From the IMG/VR virus record IMGVR_UViG_3300017781_000034, positions 1 to 40,127 of that record: a stretch of 40,127 nucleotides of DNA, one strand, 5' to 3'. Origin of the DNA: a virus. This document shows, in pieces, positions 8,163 through 16,081 of the stretch. A program made the translations under genes and the position numbers. The first letter of the stretch is position 1, and every line of letters begins with the position of its first letter. The notes under the pieces were generated by a model that had not been told where the DNA came from, did not search any database, and saw only the letters and a program-made list of their open reading frames with translations.

Positions 8163-10049
8163 TTATGCTCCTATATCCACAATCTCACAGCTATCACCAG
8201 AACAGGCAAAGGTCTGTGAAGATTTAGTGTTATCTTCTTTTTCATAATCAATAAATTTATTCCAATCTATATGTCCGAACTTACTGCTAAAATCATTGTA
8301 TACAGCTTCTGTACAGTCCTGATATGGTGCTTGTTGATAAGTATGATCGGAGTGTGGTAAGAAAGAAACACCTGACATCTCGTCAAAATGTTTGAATACA
8401 AATGCTCCCACTTCCATCCATTCATCATCACGCACTGATATAGTAACAGAAGGTTTATGCTCACACCAATGTCTCTGATAGAGAAGCCACATCTCTAGCT
8501 GTTCGATAGCTGTCATGTCATTTCTCATAACAGAGTTCTTAGGTGACTTCATAGGAAAGCTAAACACTGTCTGTGTATCTGGCTTCATAAAGTCTGCTTC
8601 ACTTGGTATGCCACTATCTACCATGAAGTTAGTGAGAGGATCTTTATTATCGCCCCTAACGGTACGAATATAATAACTGCTATGACGAGGGTGGATACCA
8701 CTGCTTGAGTCAACAAGCTGTGATACTGTACCACTTGGTTTGACGCAGGTGATGGCTGTGCTTTGGGGGATACCAAAGATTGTTGACCATTCTTTGTTTG
8801 TTTCAACGGCAACTTCTCTGAGTTGTTGTAGGGTTTTTTCAAGTCCATTTTTCTTTCCATTAGTTAGTGGGTTATCCATGATACCTGTTAAACTGACACC
8901 TAACAATCTCTCTTCTTCCGTATTTGTATTCCAAATCTTACGTAGGTAAGGAAACTTTGTAAGCGTAGCTTGTGCTGTGCCAAGTATGGTAGCAAGCATA
9001 ACCTTTCTCTTCAAATCGTCAAACTTATCTTTCTCACGAATAACTACTTCGGTCAGATTGCAAAATTGATAAGGACGTAATATTATTTCACTGCAAGGAT
9101 TACAGCCAAAGTCATAGTTAGGATCTCGCCTACCATACTTTGATGCTTGGTCTTTTGCTGATAGCCTATTGAATATACCACGTTCACCAGACTTTGATTC
9201 CACGAGAGATGTCCACTCACGTAAGAATGTTTCACCGTCTGGTTTATCTGTGTAGACAACAGAGTTGTTTGACAGAGCCATCTGTGGTGCTGTCTCCCAC
9301 CATTTACCAGACTTGGCATGTCTCATGCGTTGGTCTGAAAGGTTAGACAAGCTAATCATAGCAGAACGTCTAACACCACCAGAGACTACAACTTCTCCCA
9401 CCTTACACATAAGATTGTGACAATCATAACTAGACAGCTTCTTGCCTTCATTCTGTCTAAACAGGGCAACAGTAAAGTTAAATAAATCTACGAGTGGAGC
9501 AGGACCACTGGCTCTACCACCGAACACTTTTAGTCTAGCACCTGCAGGTCTTACATTTGACATATCCCACATAGGAACTTCGCCCATATACAGATGACCT
9601 ATAAGCTTACGTAAGGCTCTTGCCCATCCTTCTTTGCTGTCTTGTACTTTTATTACAGTGTCAACATGATCTAAGCCTTGTGGTATCTCTGGTAACTGAC
9701 TTACGTATTGTCTTTCTACAGAGAAGCCAACACCAGTGCCACACAAAAGAATGTACATAGCTTCATCAAAAGCTTTTGGATCATCAACAGGAAGATAGCT
9801 ACAGTTGTATCCTGCTGTATTATCTCTTTCGAGAGCAGGTCCTGCTGTCATCAAGGCTCTCATAGAGGGCATAACTTCTAAGTTAGTTATAGCATCAATG
9901 ATCTGTTGCTTCGGTAGATGTCCTTTGACTTTCTCAGTTATATAATCTACATATCTGTGAACAGTTTCTTCCCATGTTTCCCTACGTCCTTTTTCATCTA
10001 TCCATCTAGCATACCTAGAAATTGCAATAAACTTTTGATAATCTTCCAT
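8163..10049 (-). CDS. nrdJ: Adenosylcobalamin-dependent (class II) ribonucleotide reductase
   Basis: Reduces ribonucleotides to deoxyribonucleotides for phage DNA synthesis, using B12 to make the thiyl radical. All five functional cysteines are visible. C83 (NTAGYNC) and C330 (QFCNL) form the redox pair. C319 in NPCSE is the radical cysteine, with E321 beside it. C616 and C621 form the C-terminal CxxxxC relay tail. The order and the tail match the monomeric Lactobacillus-type enzyme. At 628 residues it is shorter than the roughly 740 of that enzyme, so part of the regulatory region may be missing. It sits at the far end of the replication operon, just before the RMF-like gene. A B12 enzyme fits an oxic marine host that obtains cobalamin. 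Confidence 0.93.
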   Translation of the reverse strand: MEDYQKFIAISRYARWIDEKGRRETWEETVHRYVDYITEKVKGHLPKQQIIDAITNLEVMPSMRALMTAGPALERDNTAGYNCSYLPVDDPKAFDEAMYILLCGTGVGFSVERQYVSQLPEIPQGLDHVDTVIKVQDSKEGWARALRKLIGHLYMGEVPMWDMSNVRPAGARLKVFGGRASGPAPLVDLFNFTVALFRQNEGKKLSSYDCHNLMCKVGEVVVSGGVRRSAMISLSNLSDQRMRHAKSGKWWETAPQMALSNNSVVYTDKPDGETFLREWTSLVESKSGERGIFNRLSAKDQASKYGRRDPNYDFGCNPCSEIILRPYQFCNLTEVVIREKDKFDDLKRKVMLATILGTAQATLTKFPYLRKIWNTNTEEERLLGVSLTGIMDNPLTNGKKNGLEKTLQQLREVAVETNKEWSTIFGIPQSTAITCVKPSGTVSQLVDSSSGIHPRHSSYYIRTVRGDNKDPLTNFMVDSGIPSEADFMKPDTQTVFSFPMKSPKNSVMRNDMTAIEQLEMWLLYQRHWCEHKPSVTISVRDDEWMEVGAFVFKHFDEMSGVSFLPHSDHTYQQAPYQDCTEAVYNDFSSKFGHIDWNKFIDYEKEDNTKSSQTFACSGDSCEIVDIGA

Positions 10050-10051
10050 AA

Positions 10052-10213
10052 TTAATTCTCCATTATAATTTTAATATTTTTTATTTTAAGTCCATCAATA
10101 TCATGTATAAACTCTTCTACAGCTTCTTGTATTTCCTCGCTAGGATCTCCATCAGCAGGTACAGGATAGTCTTCTTTATCCAAATCCAATGTCAAAAATA
10201 TTTTAACAACCAT
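10052..10213 (-). CDS. Small acidic protein upstream of RNR (53 aa)
   Basis: A 53-codon frame read leftward from ATG at 10213 to TAA at 10052-10054. It begins with a beta-like stretch (MVVKIFLTLDLD), has an acidic middle (GDPSEEIQEAVEEFIHDID) and returns to a hydrophobic strand (LKIKNIKIIMEN). That pattern suggests a small alpha/beta fold. It overlaps the upstream DUF3310-type gene by 11 bases and leaves two bases before the RNR start codon, so the three genes are coupled. Its last codons supply GGAG-like sequence for the RNR start. Function unknown. Confidence 0.6.
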   Translation of the reverse strand: MVVKIFLTLDLDKEDYPVPADGDPSEEIQEAVEEFIHDIDGLKIKNIKIIMEN

Positions 10214-10517
10214 CGCTCAACTCTATACCTAAAGAAGTGAATAAATCTGGGGATGACTTGTCCCCCTTTTTTACTTCTATTAATTTATTGAGATACCACT
10301 GTGCCTTCTCTAAATCCTGCACACCATTCTTGTATCGGTATCTCCAAAGATACTTCATTATATTTCCTTGCAGATAATACTCAAAGCCTTCTCCAGTAGC
10401 TGACATTATTGCATCTATACATTCTACACCATACTTGTTGTAATGTGGTGGGCTGTTGACCATATCTTTATCCTTACAATTATTAATTTCCCATTTTGCC
10501 ATATTATGCACTCCCAT
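10203..10517 (-). CDS. DUF3310-type phage protein (104 aa)
   Basis: The core has the hallmark of the DUF3310 (SaV-like) family: VNSPPHYNKYGVECIDAI, then QGNIMKYLWRYRYKNG, then DLEKAQWYLNKL. This small family is common in phage replication regions and has often been annotated as nucleotide kinase-like. I know of no firm biochemical role. The protein is of normal family length. It overlaps both neighbours by a few bases, placing it in the nucleotide-metabolism end of the leftward operon beside RNR. The start could also be the internal ATG five residues in (MAKWEIN). Confidence 0.8.
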   Translation of the reverse strand: MGVHNMAKWEINNCKDKDMVNSPPHYNKYGVECIDAIMSATGEGFEYYLQGNIMKYLWRYRYKNGVQDLEKAQWYLNKLIEVKKGDKSSPDLFTSLGIELSDGC

Positions 10518-10848
10518 CTGTTTTTTTGTTAAAGTGAAGTTTTATTATATTACCATCTCTATTAAGTATACTACCATTTTTTTTTGGTGGGTCAAGATCT
10601 TTTTGTGCTATTTCCCAAAGTTTATCTCTGGCTTCTTCATCTTCTTCTATAAGAACAGGAGTTGCCATTATCATTCGTACAAAATTCATAAGAGAAAAAT
10701 AATCGACATCGCTTAGAGGGCTAGAGTCAAACGCATCAATAGTTAGATGCAGATTTCCTGTCCATTTATCTTTGTCTATCTCTGGTGATATACGGATACT
10801 AATCTCTTCATCTCTATATCCTAAAAAATTTAGTGGTTCTCTGGTCAT
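10504..10848 (-). CDS. Hypothetical early protein (114 aa)
   Basis: A 114-residue acidic protein with alternating strands and helices (ISIRISPEIDKDKWTGNLHLTIDAF, then a helix around DYFSLMNFVRMIM). It overlaps the endonuclease I stop as ATGA and the downstream DUF3310-type gene by 14 bases, so it is clearly in the operon. I recognise no catalytic motif. Position between a Holliday-junction nuclease and DUF3310 suggests a DNA-metabolism accessory role, which is only an inference. Confidence 0.65.
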   Translation of the reverse strand: MTREPLNFLGYRDEEISIRISPEIDKDKWTGNLHLTIDAFDSSPLSDVDYFSLMNFVRMIMATPVLIEEDEEARDKLWEIAQKDLDPPKKNGSILNRDGNIIKLHFNKKTDGSA

Positions 10849-11291
10849 ATTTTTTTATTCCTAAATTGTATGAGAGTTGGATGCGTCTTTATTCCTTTTT
10901 TACTTAGCCACTTATTTGGTATAACTCTGTTGCAATAAAGAAAGTCATTCTTCTCACACCATTTACCGTAAGAGGTTTTAGATCCTTTTCTCAGTTTGTT
11001 GTTTTCATTTTCAAAAACAAATCTAATGTCTAATTTAGGATGTTGTTTCTTTATTAAAAGATGCTTCCGTCTATCAGCTACAGTAAATCTGCCCTTAGTC
11101 TCTATTATAATACCGTTTGGCAATACAAAGTCTGGTGTGTACATACGATAAGCTAGGTCTTCCCATTCTATCTTCATACCCTCGTATATAAATGGAATGG
11201 AGAGTTCTTTCAACTCATCTGCGATCTTTACTTCAAGACCACTACGAAAACCTAGCCTACGTGCTAGATTATATTTTTTACTTCCGTACAC
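10845..11291 (-). CDS. T7-type endonuclease I (Holliday-junction resolvase)
   Basis: Cuts branched DNA and helps resolve replication and recombination intermediates before packaging. The match to T7 gp3 is strong by eye: FRSGLE near the start, YTPDFVLPNG, then ETKG, then KKQHPKLDIRFVF and KGSKTSYGKWCEK. The active-site residues known for T7 endonuclease I are conserved as E20, D54, E64 and K66. The length (148) equals that of the T7 enzyme. The start codon is GTG at 11289-11291, one codon after the upstream stop (TAA GTG), with no strong ribosome site, so translation is probably coupled. Confidence 0.93.
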   Translation of the reverse strand: MYGSKKYNLARRLGFRSGLEVKIADELKELSIPFIYEGMKIEWEDLAYRMYTPDFVLPNGIIIETKGRFTVADRRKHLLIKKQHPKLDIRFVFENENNKLRKGSKTSYGKWCEKNDFLYCNRVIPNKWLSKKGIKTHPTLIQFRNKKI

Positions 11292-11516
11292 TTACCACCA
11301 AACAGATGTAGATCTAACAGACGGAAAGGCTTTCAGCCCAAGAGCTTTTAGCTCATCATTAAGAGCTTCGTCTGCAGACTTTCTAGCATCCATTGCTATC
11401 TTCAAACCTTCGTACTTTCTCTCACGATAAGCTTTCTTCATCTCCATAAGTTGCTTTTCCATTTCACTAATTTCACTAGCCATTTCATCTAGTGTGGTGT
11501 TAGATTTATCATTCAT
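11292..11516 (-). CDS. Small coiled-coil early protein (74 aa)
   Basis: Residues 8-60 are a heptad-like charged helix (EMASEISEMEKQLMEMKKAY), so a dimeric coiled coil is likely. The C-terminus ends in two tryptophans. The start overlaps the 3' end of the Cas4-like nuclease gene, and the stop abuts the GTG of endonuclease I. Being placed between two nucleases suggests a partner or spacer protein in recombination, without direct evidence. Confidence 0.6.
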   Translation of the reverse strand: MNDKSNTTLDEMASEISEMEKQLMEMKKAYRERKYEGLKIAMDARKSADEALNDELKALGLKAFPSVRSTSVWW

Positions 11517-12373
11517 GCTACATTCTCCTTTCCTATACTAACATATGAAACAATTTTAGGCTCTTTAGCTTTAGACAACAAGGAAGGTAACTCCTGCAAA
11601 TTCTCCCAACATGAATTTTTATATCGACAGAAAGAACAAGTTATATTTAATATCCTATTGCCTGTAGCCTTACCTCTGAAGGTTTCTTCTACAGATTCGA
11701 AACATCTTTTAAAGACATTACTTTTTACTACATTGACGTTGGCTTCTAGCTTTTTAACTTCTTCATCTACGTCAATGCTACTTGCAGGTACGTACTTGAA
11801 CTGACCATTGGCTTTGTTCACAACCCACCAACCACCTGCTTTCTTACCAGAAGCTTTAGCATAACCTGCCAACTGTCCCACGTAACCAAAAGGATCTTCT
11901 TTGGCAAGAGTATCGTATGATTCAAACTTATTTCGATACGACCAATCTGAAGCAGACTTAATATCGTCTACAGCATCATTCAATACTAAATCATACGTAC
12001 CACTAACCTTCGTATCAGCAACGTCTAATGAAACTTTGTCTGAGTTTTGGAAATCAATCTTAGCTTCTTTCATCAATCCCTTGAATACAGCTTCAACTAT
12101 ATCCCCAAGCATCATGTTCATTACGAATGTTGTAGGCAGAGGATCAGCTTTCTCTGGACTATTCTTTTCAAACCAGAGTTGGCAAGAAGGTCTGCCTACA
12201 TTTGACATGCGTAGTTGAAACTTTCTACGCTTTGTCTTTTTACCAAACTGACGTTTCAATGCTTCTCCTATGTCTTTCTTAATACTTGTTATGGTACTAG
12301 CAGACATAGAGGTCTTTCCATTGATAGCATCTTCCAAGTATTGATGCAATGCCATTTCAGAGGGATGCTTCAT
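11513..12373 (-). CDS. Cas4/RecB-like PD-(D/E)XK nuclease with a four-cysteine cluster
   Basis: A 286-residue nuclease of the RecB/Cas4 kind, expected to degrade or process DNA ends. The metal-binding core is visible: GTYDL (D128), DDIKSASD (D137 and K139), and QLAGY (Q167 to Y171), the QxxxY motif of this group. Four cysteines are placed as in iron-sulfur members: C64 in the N-terminal region, and C246, C249 and C255 in CSFCRYKNSC. No helicase domain is attached and no CRISPR array is present, so this is the stand-alone phage form. It overlaps the upstream SSB-like gene by four bases. It may supply recombination exonuclease activity. Confidence 0.85.
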   Translation of the reverse strand: MKHPSEMALHQYLEDAINGKTSMSASTITSIKKDIGEALKRQFGKKTKRRKFQLRMSNVGRPSCQLWFEKNSPEKADPLPTTFVMNMMLGDIVEAVFKGLMKEAKIDFQNSDKVSLDVADTKVSGTYDLVLNDAVDDIKSASDWSYRNKFESYDTLAKEDPFGYVGQLAGYAKASGKKAGGWWVVNKANGQFKYVPASSIDVDEEVKKLEANVNVVKSNVFKRCFESVEETFRGKATGNRILNITCSFCRYKNSCWENLQELPSLLSKAKEPKIVSYVSIGKENVA

Positions 12374-13263
12374 TCGAATGGTATCTCCTCTGTTTCGATA
12401 ATCTCGTCAACGACACTAACATCCATGTCCTCTTTCTTACGAGAGTTTTCGTCCCAAGCACCGATGATGTAGTCGTTATAATTATCAACCCATTGCATAA
12501 AATCTGCAAAGGTTTGTTGGTCTTCGTCCGACAGTTTTATTGTGTCTGTCAAATTGACAGCAACCGATGGAAGATAGAAGCTGTTACCATTAGGTAACTT
12601 TTTCTGCTCCGTAGCTACTTCAAACATATGCTGTGGTGGTAGCCTTTTCATTTTGGACAGCTTCACAAAACAATTACCAAGAGTTTTGAAAGCATCTCTG
12701 TTTTCTACTTCCCATATGAAAGGTGTAGTGCCTAACTCAGCCGATACACCATTAGTGTCTACAGCATCTTTCAAATCAATAGTACCAAAGATAACACGTA
12801 CTCTCTTGATTTGCTTAATCAAATCCTGCGTTGATTGGTCAAGAGCCTTGAAGTCTTGAATGAACCCTGCAGGTTTACCACAGTTGAACCCACCATCATT
12901 ATCCTTGAGATCAACATTAAGATTGTCATTCATAACTGTCTTAATATATTTGTTTGGTGTGTCCCCAGAACCCATTACAAATCGCTTATACATATACCTC
13001 TGCATAAACGGACGAACACTCGCTGTGGTGGAATATAATGTTTCACCATCTGGTATCTCTAGTTTGTATGTACCACCCTCTACAACTTCAACATTAACAG
13101 ACTTTCCGTTGATCTCTGATTGACCCATTAAGGGCGAGTGATTAATTCGTAGTCGAGCAAGTGTACTAGACTTCTTCTTTGTATCGTTTTCTGAAACCAT
13201 GCCCATAGCTTTTGCCATAACTGCGTAGTTATCTGTATCTATTGTTGTAATGTTTGCACTCAT
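12370..13263 (-). CDS. Probable single-stranded DNA-binding protein (297 aa)
   Basis: Lies directly downstream of DNA polymerase and upstream of a nuclease, the usual place for an SSB in T7-like replication modules. The N-terminal two thirds are rich in beta-prone segments. The last 25 residues are highly acidic and end DEIIETEEIPFE, resembling the acidic tip with a terminal aromatic (DDDIPF) that SSBs and T7 gp2.5 use to contact partners. Here one Glu follows the Phe. No sequence motif defines the OB fold by eye, so the assignment rests on the tail and context. A good ribosome site (AGGAGA) precedes the ATG. It could instead be another recombination protein. Confidence 0.5.
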   Translation of the reverse strand: MSANITTIDTDNYAVMAKAMGMVSENDTKKKSSTLARLRINHSPLMGQSEINGKSVNVEVVEGGTYKLEIPDGETLYSTTASVRPFMQRYMYKRFVMGSGDTPNKYIKTVMNDNLNVDLKDNDGGFNCGKPAGFIQDFKALDQSTQDLIKQIKRVRVIFGTIDLKDAVDTNGVSAELGTTPFIWEVENRDAFKTLGNCFVKLSKMKRLPPQHMFEVATEQKKLPNGNSFYLPSVAVNLTDTIKLSDEDQQTFADFMQWVDNYNDYIIGAWDENSRKKEDMDVSVVDEIIETEEIPFE

Positions 13264-13300
13264 ATATTTATCTCCTATTAATTAAAGAACTATAGTTATA

Positions 13301-15340
13301 TCACATGACATCTTTAGTGTCAAGCCAATTATTTCCTATTTTTGATTCTAATAACAAGGGTACATTAAAGTCTATGTTGAAATGGTTATCAACAATATTT
13401 TTTAAGTTCTTGTTAATATCTTTCATCACCTTTAAAACTTGGTCTTGCTCGTCTGGGTGAATATCTATCACGATAGAGTCATGCACAGAATTTACAATAC
13501 AGCTTTGCATTTTTTGCAATGCTTCCTCTATTCGTATTAGAACCAAAGGAACGATGTCGGCAGTAGCAAAACTCTGTACAGGATAGTTCTTAATCTGTGT
13601 CCCATACGTAACTTTACCATTACCCTTTCTCTCAACATCTGGAAAAGAAAACTCTCTGCCAGATGGTGTTTTTATCCTCAAAGTATCTATAGCTTCTTGG
13701 GCAAGATTACTGTGCCAGTTAGCTATACCGTCATACTTCTTGGTAAACTGCTCATAATATTCAGCTTCAGCTTTTGTCCTTCCATAACCAGTAGCACCGT
13801 AGAGAGGTGCAAAGGTATGTGCTTTAGCTTCTTGTCTTGTTGTAGGCTGTCCTGCTTCCGATATAACCTTTGCTGTGTAAGCATGAACATCTACACCATT
13901 ACATATCTCACGAATAGCTGTTTTATCCTGCGACAAAAAAGCTGCAACTCTAAACTCTAGCTGTGCAAAGTCAGCTTCAAGTATCTTTCCTTCGTTCCAA
14001 CGAGATATGAAAACCTTCTTCACAGGAAACGTACCACCTCTGGGCATGTTCTGCATATTAGGGTCTGCACCACTGAACCGTCCTGTAGAGGTACGGTGCT
14101 GTAATAATCTAACGTGTAGCTTACCATCTCTCTTAACATGGTCTGCAATGCCCTCTACAAAGCTAGAGAGATATGTTTCTACTGCCGACAACCTACGTAT
14201 CTTCTTTAAGAAACTCTGTGCTGTAGTATCACCCTCTCGTCTAGCCATGTTCTCAAGTATCTCTACGTTTGATTTGTTTATCGTGAAACCACTGTGACTA
14301 ACCCAACGTGAGTTAGGTGGCTGTCGCTTTAGACCAGCTACTTCGTTGGCTACATTCTTATAAATAAACCCAAGATTATTACACGTAGAACATTTTGTTG
14401 GTCTGGCATATGGCTTACCATCTTTTCGCATCTTTTGTATTACACCTTTACCATCACAAGCTTCACACTTAAATGCTTTCTTCTTATATATAGTCTCGGC
14501 TTTTTCCAGAACTTTGCTTTTGAAACCATTGTAGTCCATCTTATAATCAAAACAGCTAGACCAATCATTCTTATCTTTTGGCTTACGGCTGTATATCACC
14601 CACGATAGTTGCTCTGGGCTGTTTAGATTGATAGGAACATCGCCCATAAGTTCTCTAACTTGTACATTTAAATCCTGTACAAGCTGTCTCTTTTCTTTTT
14701 CAAACTCTTGTTTAACTTCTTCTAATCCTACATAGTCAACAGCAAAACCGTTCCTATATATCTTACACAAGCAAACAGCAACCATATTTGTAAGGCTAAC
14801 TGTATTCATCAACCCACTGTCTTTACCATATAGTCTACCAAATATATTATCTGATAATTCATCTGTGGCACGTAAGTCTGCCACTAGATATTCCGATAAC
14901 TCGGCATGAGGTATGTCACGAACAGAGAACCCTTTTTTGAAATATTCTTTTAATGTATCTTGCTTCTTTGTTTCTAGTCCATACCTCTCTGCACACATCT
15001 CAAGTGATGACGGTTTCTTTTGACCTCGCTGTAAAACATAGTCCCCCAACATTGTGTCAAAAACAATACCGTCATACTTGAAACCAGACTCCCACAACCA
15101 GAGGAGATCGTGAGATACGTTGTGGCATACAAGAACTGTAGCCTTATCAAGCATATCTTGAACAATCTTTTGCCCATCTGGTGTGGGTTCTGTTTCACTG
15201 TGGTCAAACGTAATTACCTGCTCACCAAGCTCACTCTTCATTCCAATCATGACAAGGGAGTTATTGGTTTCAAAAGGATCTAAGTGTAGCCTATCGTTCC
15301 GTTTGGTTACAGTATTCTCTACATCAAGCACTAATTTCAT
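13301..15340 (-). CDS. polA: Family A DNA polymerase with 3'-5' exonuclease and DnaJ-like zinc insert
   Basis: Replicative phage polymerase. The exonuclease motifs are D6/E8 (LDVENT), N74-D78 (CHNVSHD) and Y151-D155 (YLVAD). Residues 292-320 form an inserted zinc knuckle, C292EAC295DGKG and C317STC320NNLG, like half of a DnaJ zinc domain. This partial DnaJ insert is what I recall for phage HMO-2011 and its relatives. Polymerase motif A is D457FAQLEFR, motif B starts R502QEAK and includes F510 and Y514G, and motif C is H620D621. F510 occupies the position of E. coli Pol I F762. No 5'-3' exonuclease domain is present. The 3' end leaves 37 bases before the SSB-like gene. Confidence 0.95.
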   Translation of the reverse strand: MKLVLDVENTVTKRNDRLHLDPFETNNSLVMIGMKSELGEQVITFDHSETEPTPDGQKIVQDMLDKATVLVCHNVSHDLLWLWESGFKYDGIVFDTMLGDYVLQRGQKKPSSLEMCAERYGLETKKQDTLKEYFKKGFSVRDIPHAELSEYLVADLRATDELSDNIFGRLYGKDSGLMNTVSLTNMVAVCLCKIYRNGFAVDYVGLEEVKQEFEKEKRQLVQDLNVQVRELMGDVPINLNSPEQLSWVIYSRKPKDKNDWSSCFDYKMDYNGFKSKVLEKAETIYKKKAFKCEACDGKGVIQKMRKDGKPYARPTKCSTCNNLGFIYKNVANEVAGLKRQPPNSRWVSHSGFTINKSNVEILENMARREGDTTAQSFLKKIRRLSAVETYLSSFVEGIADHVKRDGKLHVRLLQHRTSTGRFSGADPNMQNMPRGGTFPVKKVFISRWNEGKILEADFAQLEFRVAAFLSQDKTAIREICNGVDVHAYTAKVISEAGQPTTRQEAKAHTFAPLYGATGYGRTKAEAEYYEQFTKKYDGIANWHSNLAQEAIDTLRIKTPSGREFSFPDVERKGNGKVTYGTQIKNYPVQSFATADIVPLVLIRIEEALQKMQSCIVNSVHDSIVIDIHPDEQDQVLKVMKDINKNLKNIVDNHFNIDFNVPLLLESKIGNNWLDTKDVM

Positions 15341-15737
15341 AATCTATTCCTTTGATTATTTTTCGAATCTTATTAACGCTTACTCTAAACCATTCTCCAT
15401 TTCTGTCAAGAGAAATCTCACTTATTACGTCATGTGCTATCTCTTCAGCCACTTTTCTGTTTAGAAAATACTTGCTGTATTCTAATCTATAATCTCTGTG
15501 AGGACTAGATGTTTGATAACTTCCACATCTATCCTGAGAATCAACAGCCATGCCAACCTTATACCAACCTTCCCACGCAGGGTTAGATATAATATACACA
15601 TACCCATCTTTCTGTTTATTGTATTGCCGTAATGTGTTCTTAGATATTTCTAAGGCTGTCTCTTTTAGTTCTTCTTTTCTTTTGATGTCTTTAACATCTA
15701 AGTTTCCAAAGAGAAATGATAGTAATTGTGTAATCAT
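15324..15737 (-). CDS. GIY-YIG-like (T5orf172/MUG113-type) protein (137 aa)
   Basis: Residues 46-90 show the GIY-YIG style core: GYVYIISN, then WYKVGMA, then R70 and YQTSSPHRDY, followed by a conserved AEE and EWF. This arrangement resembles the T5orf172/MUG113 branch, found widely in phages as small nuclease-like proteins whose targets are mostly unknown. The N-terminal 40 residues are a charged helix. The gene overlaps the polymerase start by 17 bases and the upstream gene by four. It could be a homing-type or DNA-processing nuclease. The overlap with operon neighbours argues for a resident gene rather than a recent insertion. Confidence 0.7.
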   Translation of the reverse strand: MITQLLSFLFGNLDVKDIKRKEELKETALEISKNTLRQYNKQKDGYVYIISNPAWEGWYKVGMAVDSQDRCGSYQTSSPHRDYRLEYSKYFLNRKVAEEIAHDVISEISLDRNGEWFRVSVNKIRKIIKGIDYEISA

Positions 15738-16081
15738 GCTGTGTCCTTTCTTATATAGTTGCTTACAAAATGTTTAATATCTTTGTGCTTATACCATGTA
15801 TTTTTATTTAAAACTCTCCAGTTATTATCTATCAAGGATACAACAAATTTTTTATCTAATAAAACAAGACCATCTCTATAACTTTCTATTTGTAAATCTT
15901 CATGTATCAAAGATATCAATTTTTCTATTCTTTGAATATCTCTCTTGTAAGGATTATTATAATAGGCTCTATAATAATTCTCTTCCTCACATTGATCTGA
16001 TTTAAATTTAGATATTGTAAGTTTAGACTCTAAGTTGGGCAAGTCTTTTTTAGTAAATTTATATATACCTAAATTCATCAT
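15734..16081 (-). CDS. Hypothetical early protein (115 aa)
   Basis: A 115-residue protein rich in Lys, Tyr and Asn, with no motif I recognise. The start has two adjacent ATGs (16081 and 16078) overlapping the helicase stop, and the stop overlaps the GIY-YIG gene. Its AT-richness and Asn/Lys content are higher than in the replication enzymes around it, so it may be a recent acquisition within the operon together with the GIY-YIG gene. Function unknown. Confidence 0.6.
   Translation of the reverse strand: MMNLGIYKFTKKDLPNLESKLTISKFKSDQCEEENYYRAYYNNPYKRDIQRIEKLISLIHEDLQIESYRDGLVLLDKKFVVSLIDNNWRVLNKNTWYKHKDIKHFVSNYIRKDTA

Noticed and set aside
9047-9062. CGGTCAGATT inside the RNR gene as another regulatory box
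   Set aside because: It lies in conserved coding sequence (the NLTEV segment), without the G-run or promoter that accompany the intergenic copies.
11513-12373. Cas4-like nuclease as a sign of a CRISPR system
   Set aside because: No Cas1, Cas2 or repeat array occurs in the window, and stand-alone Cas4/RecB-like nucleases are common in phage replication regions.
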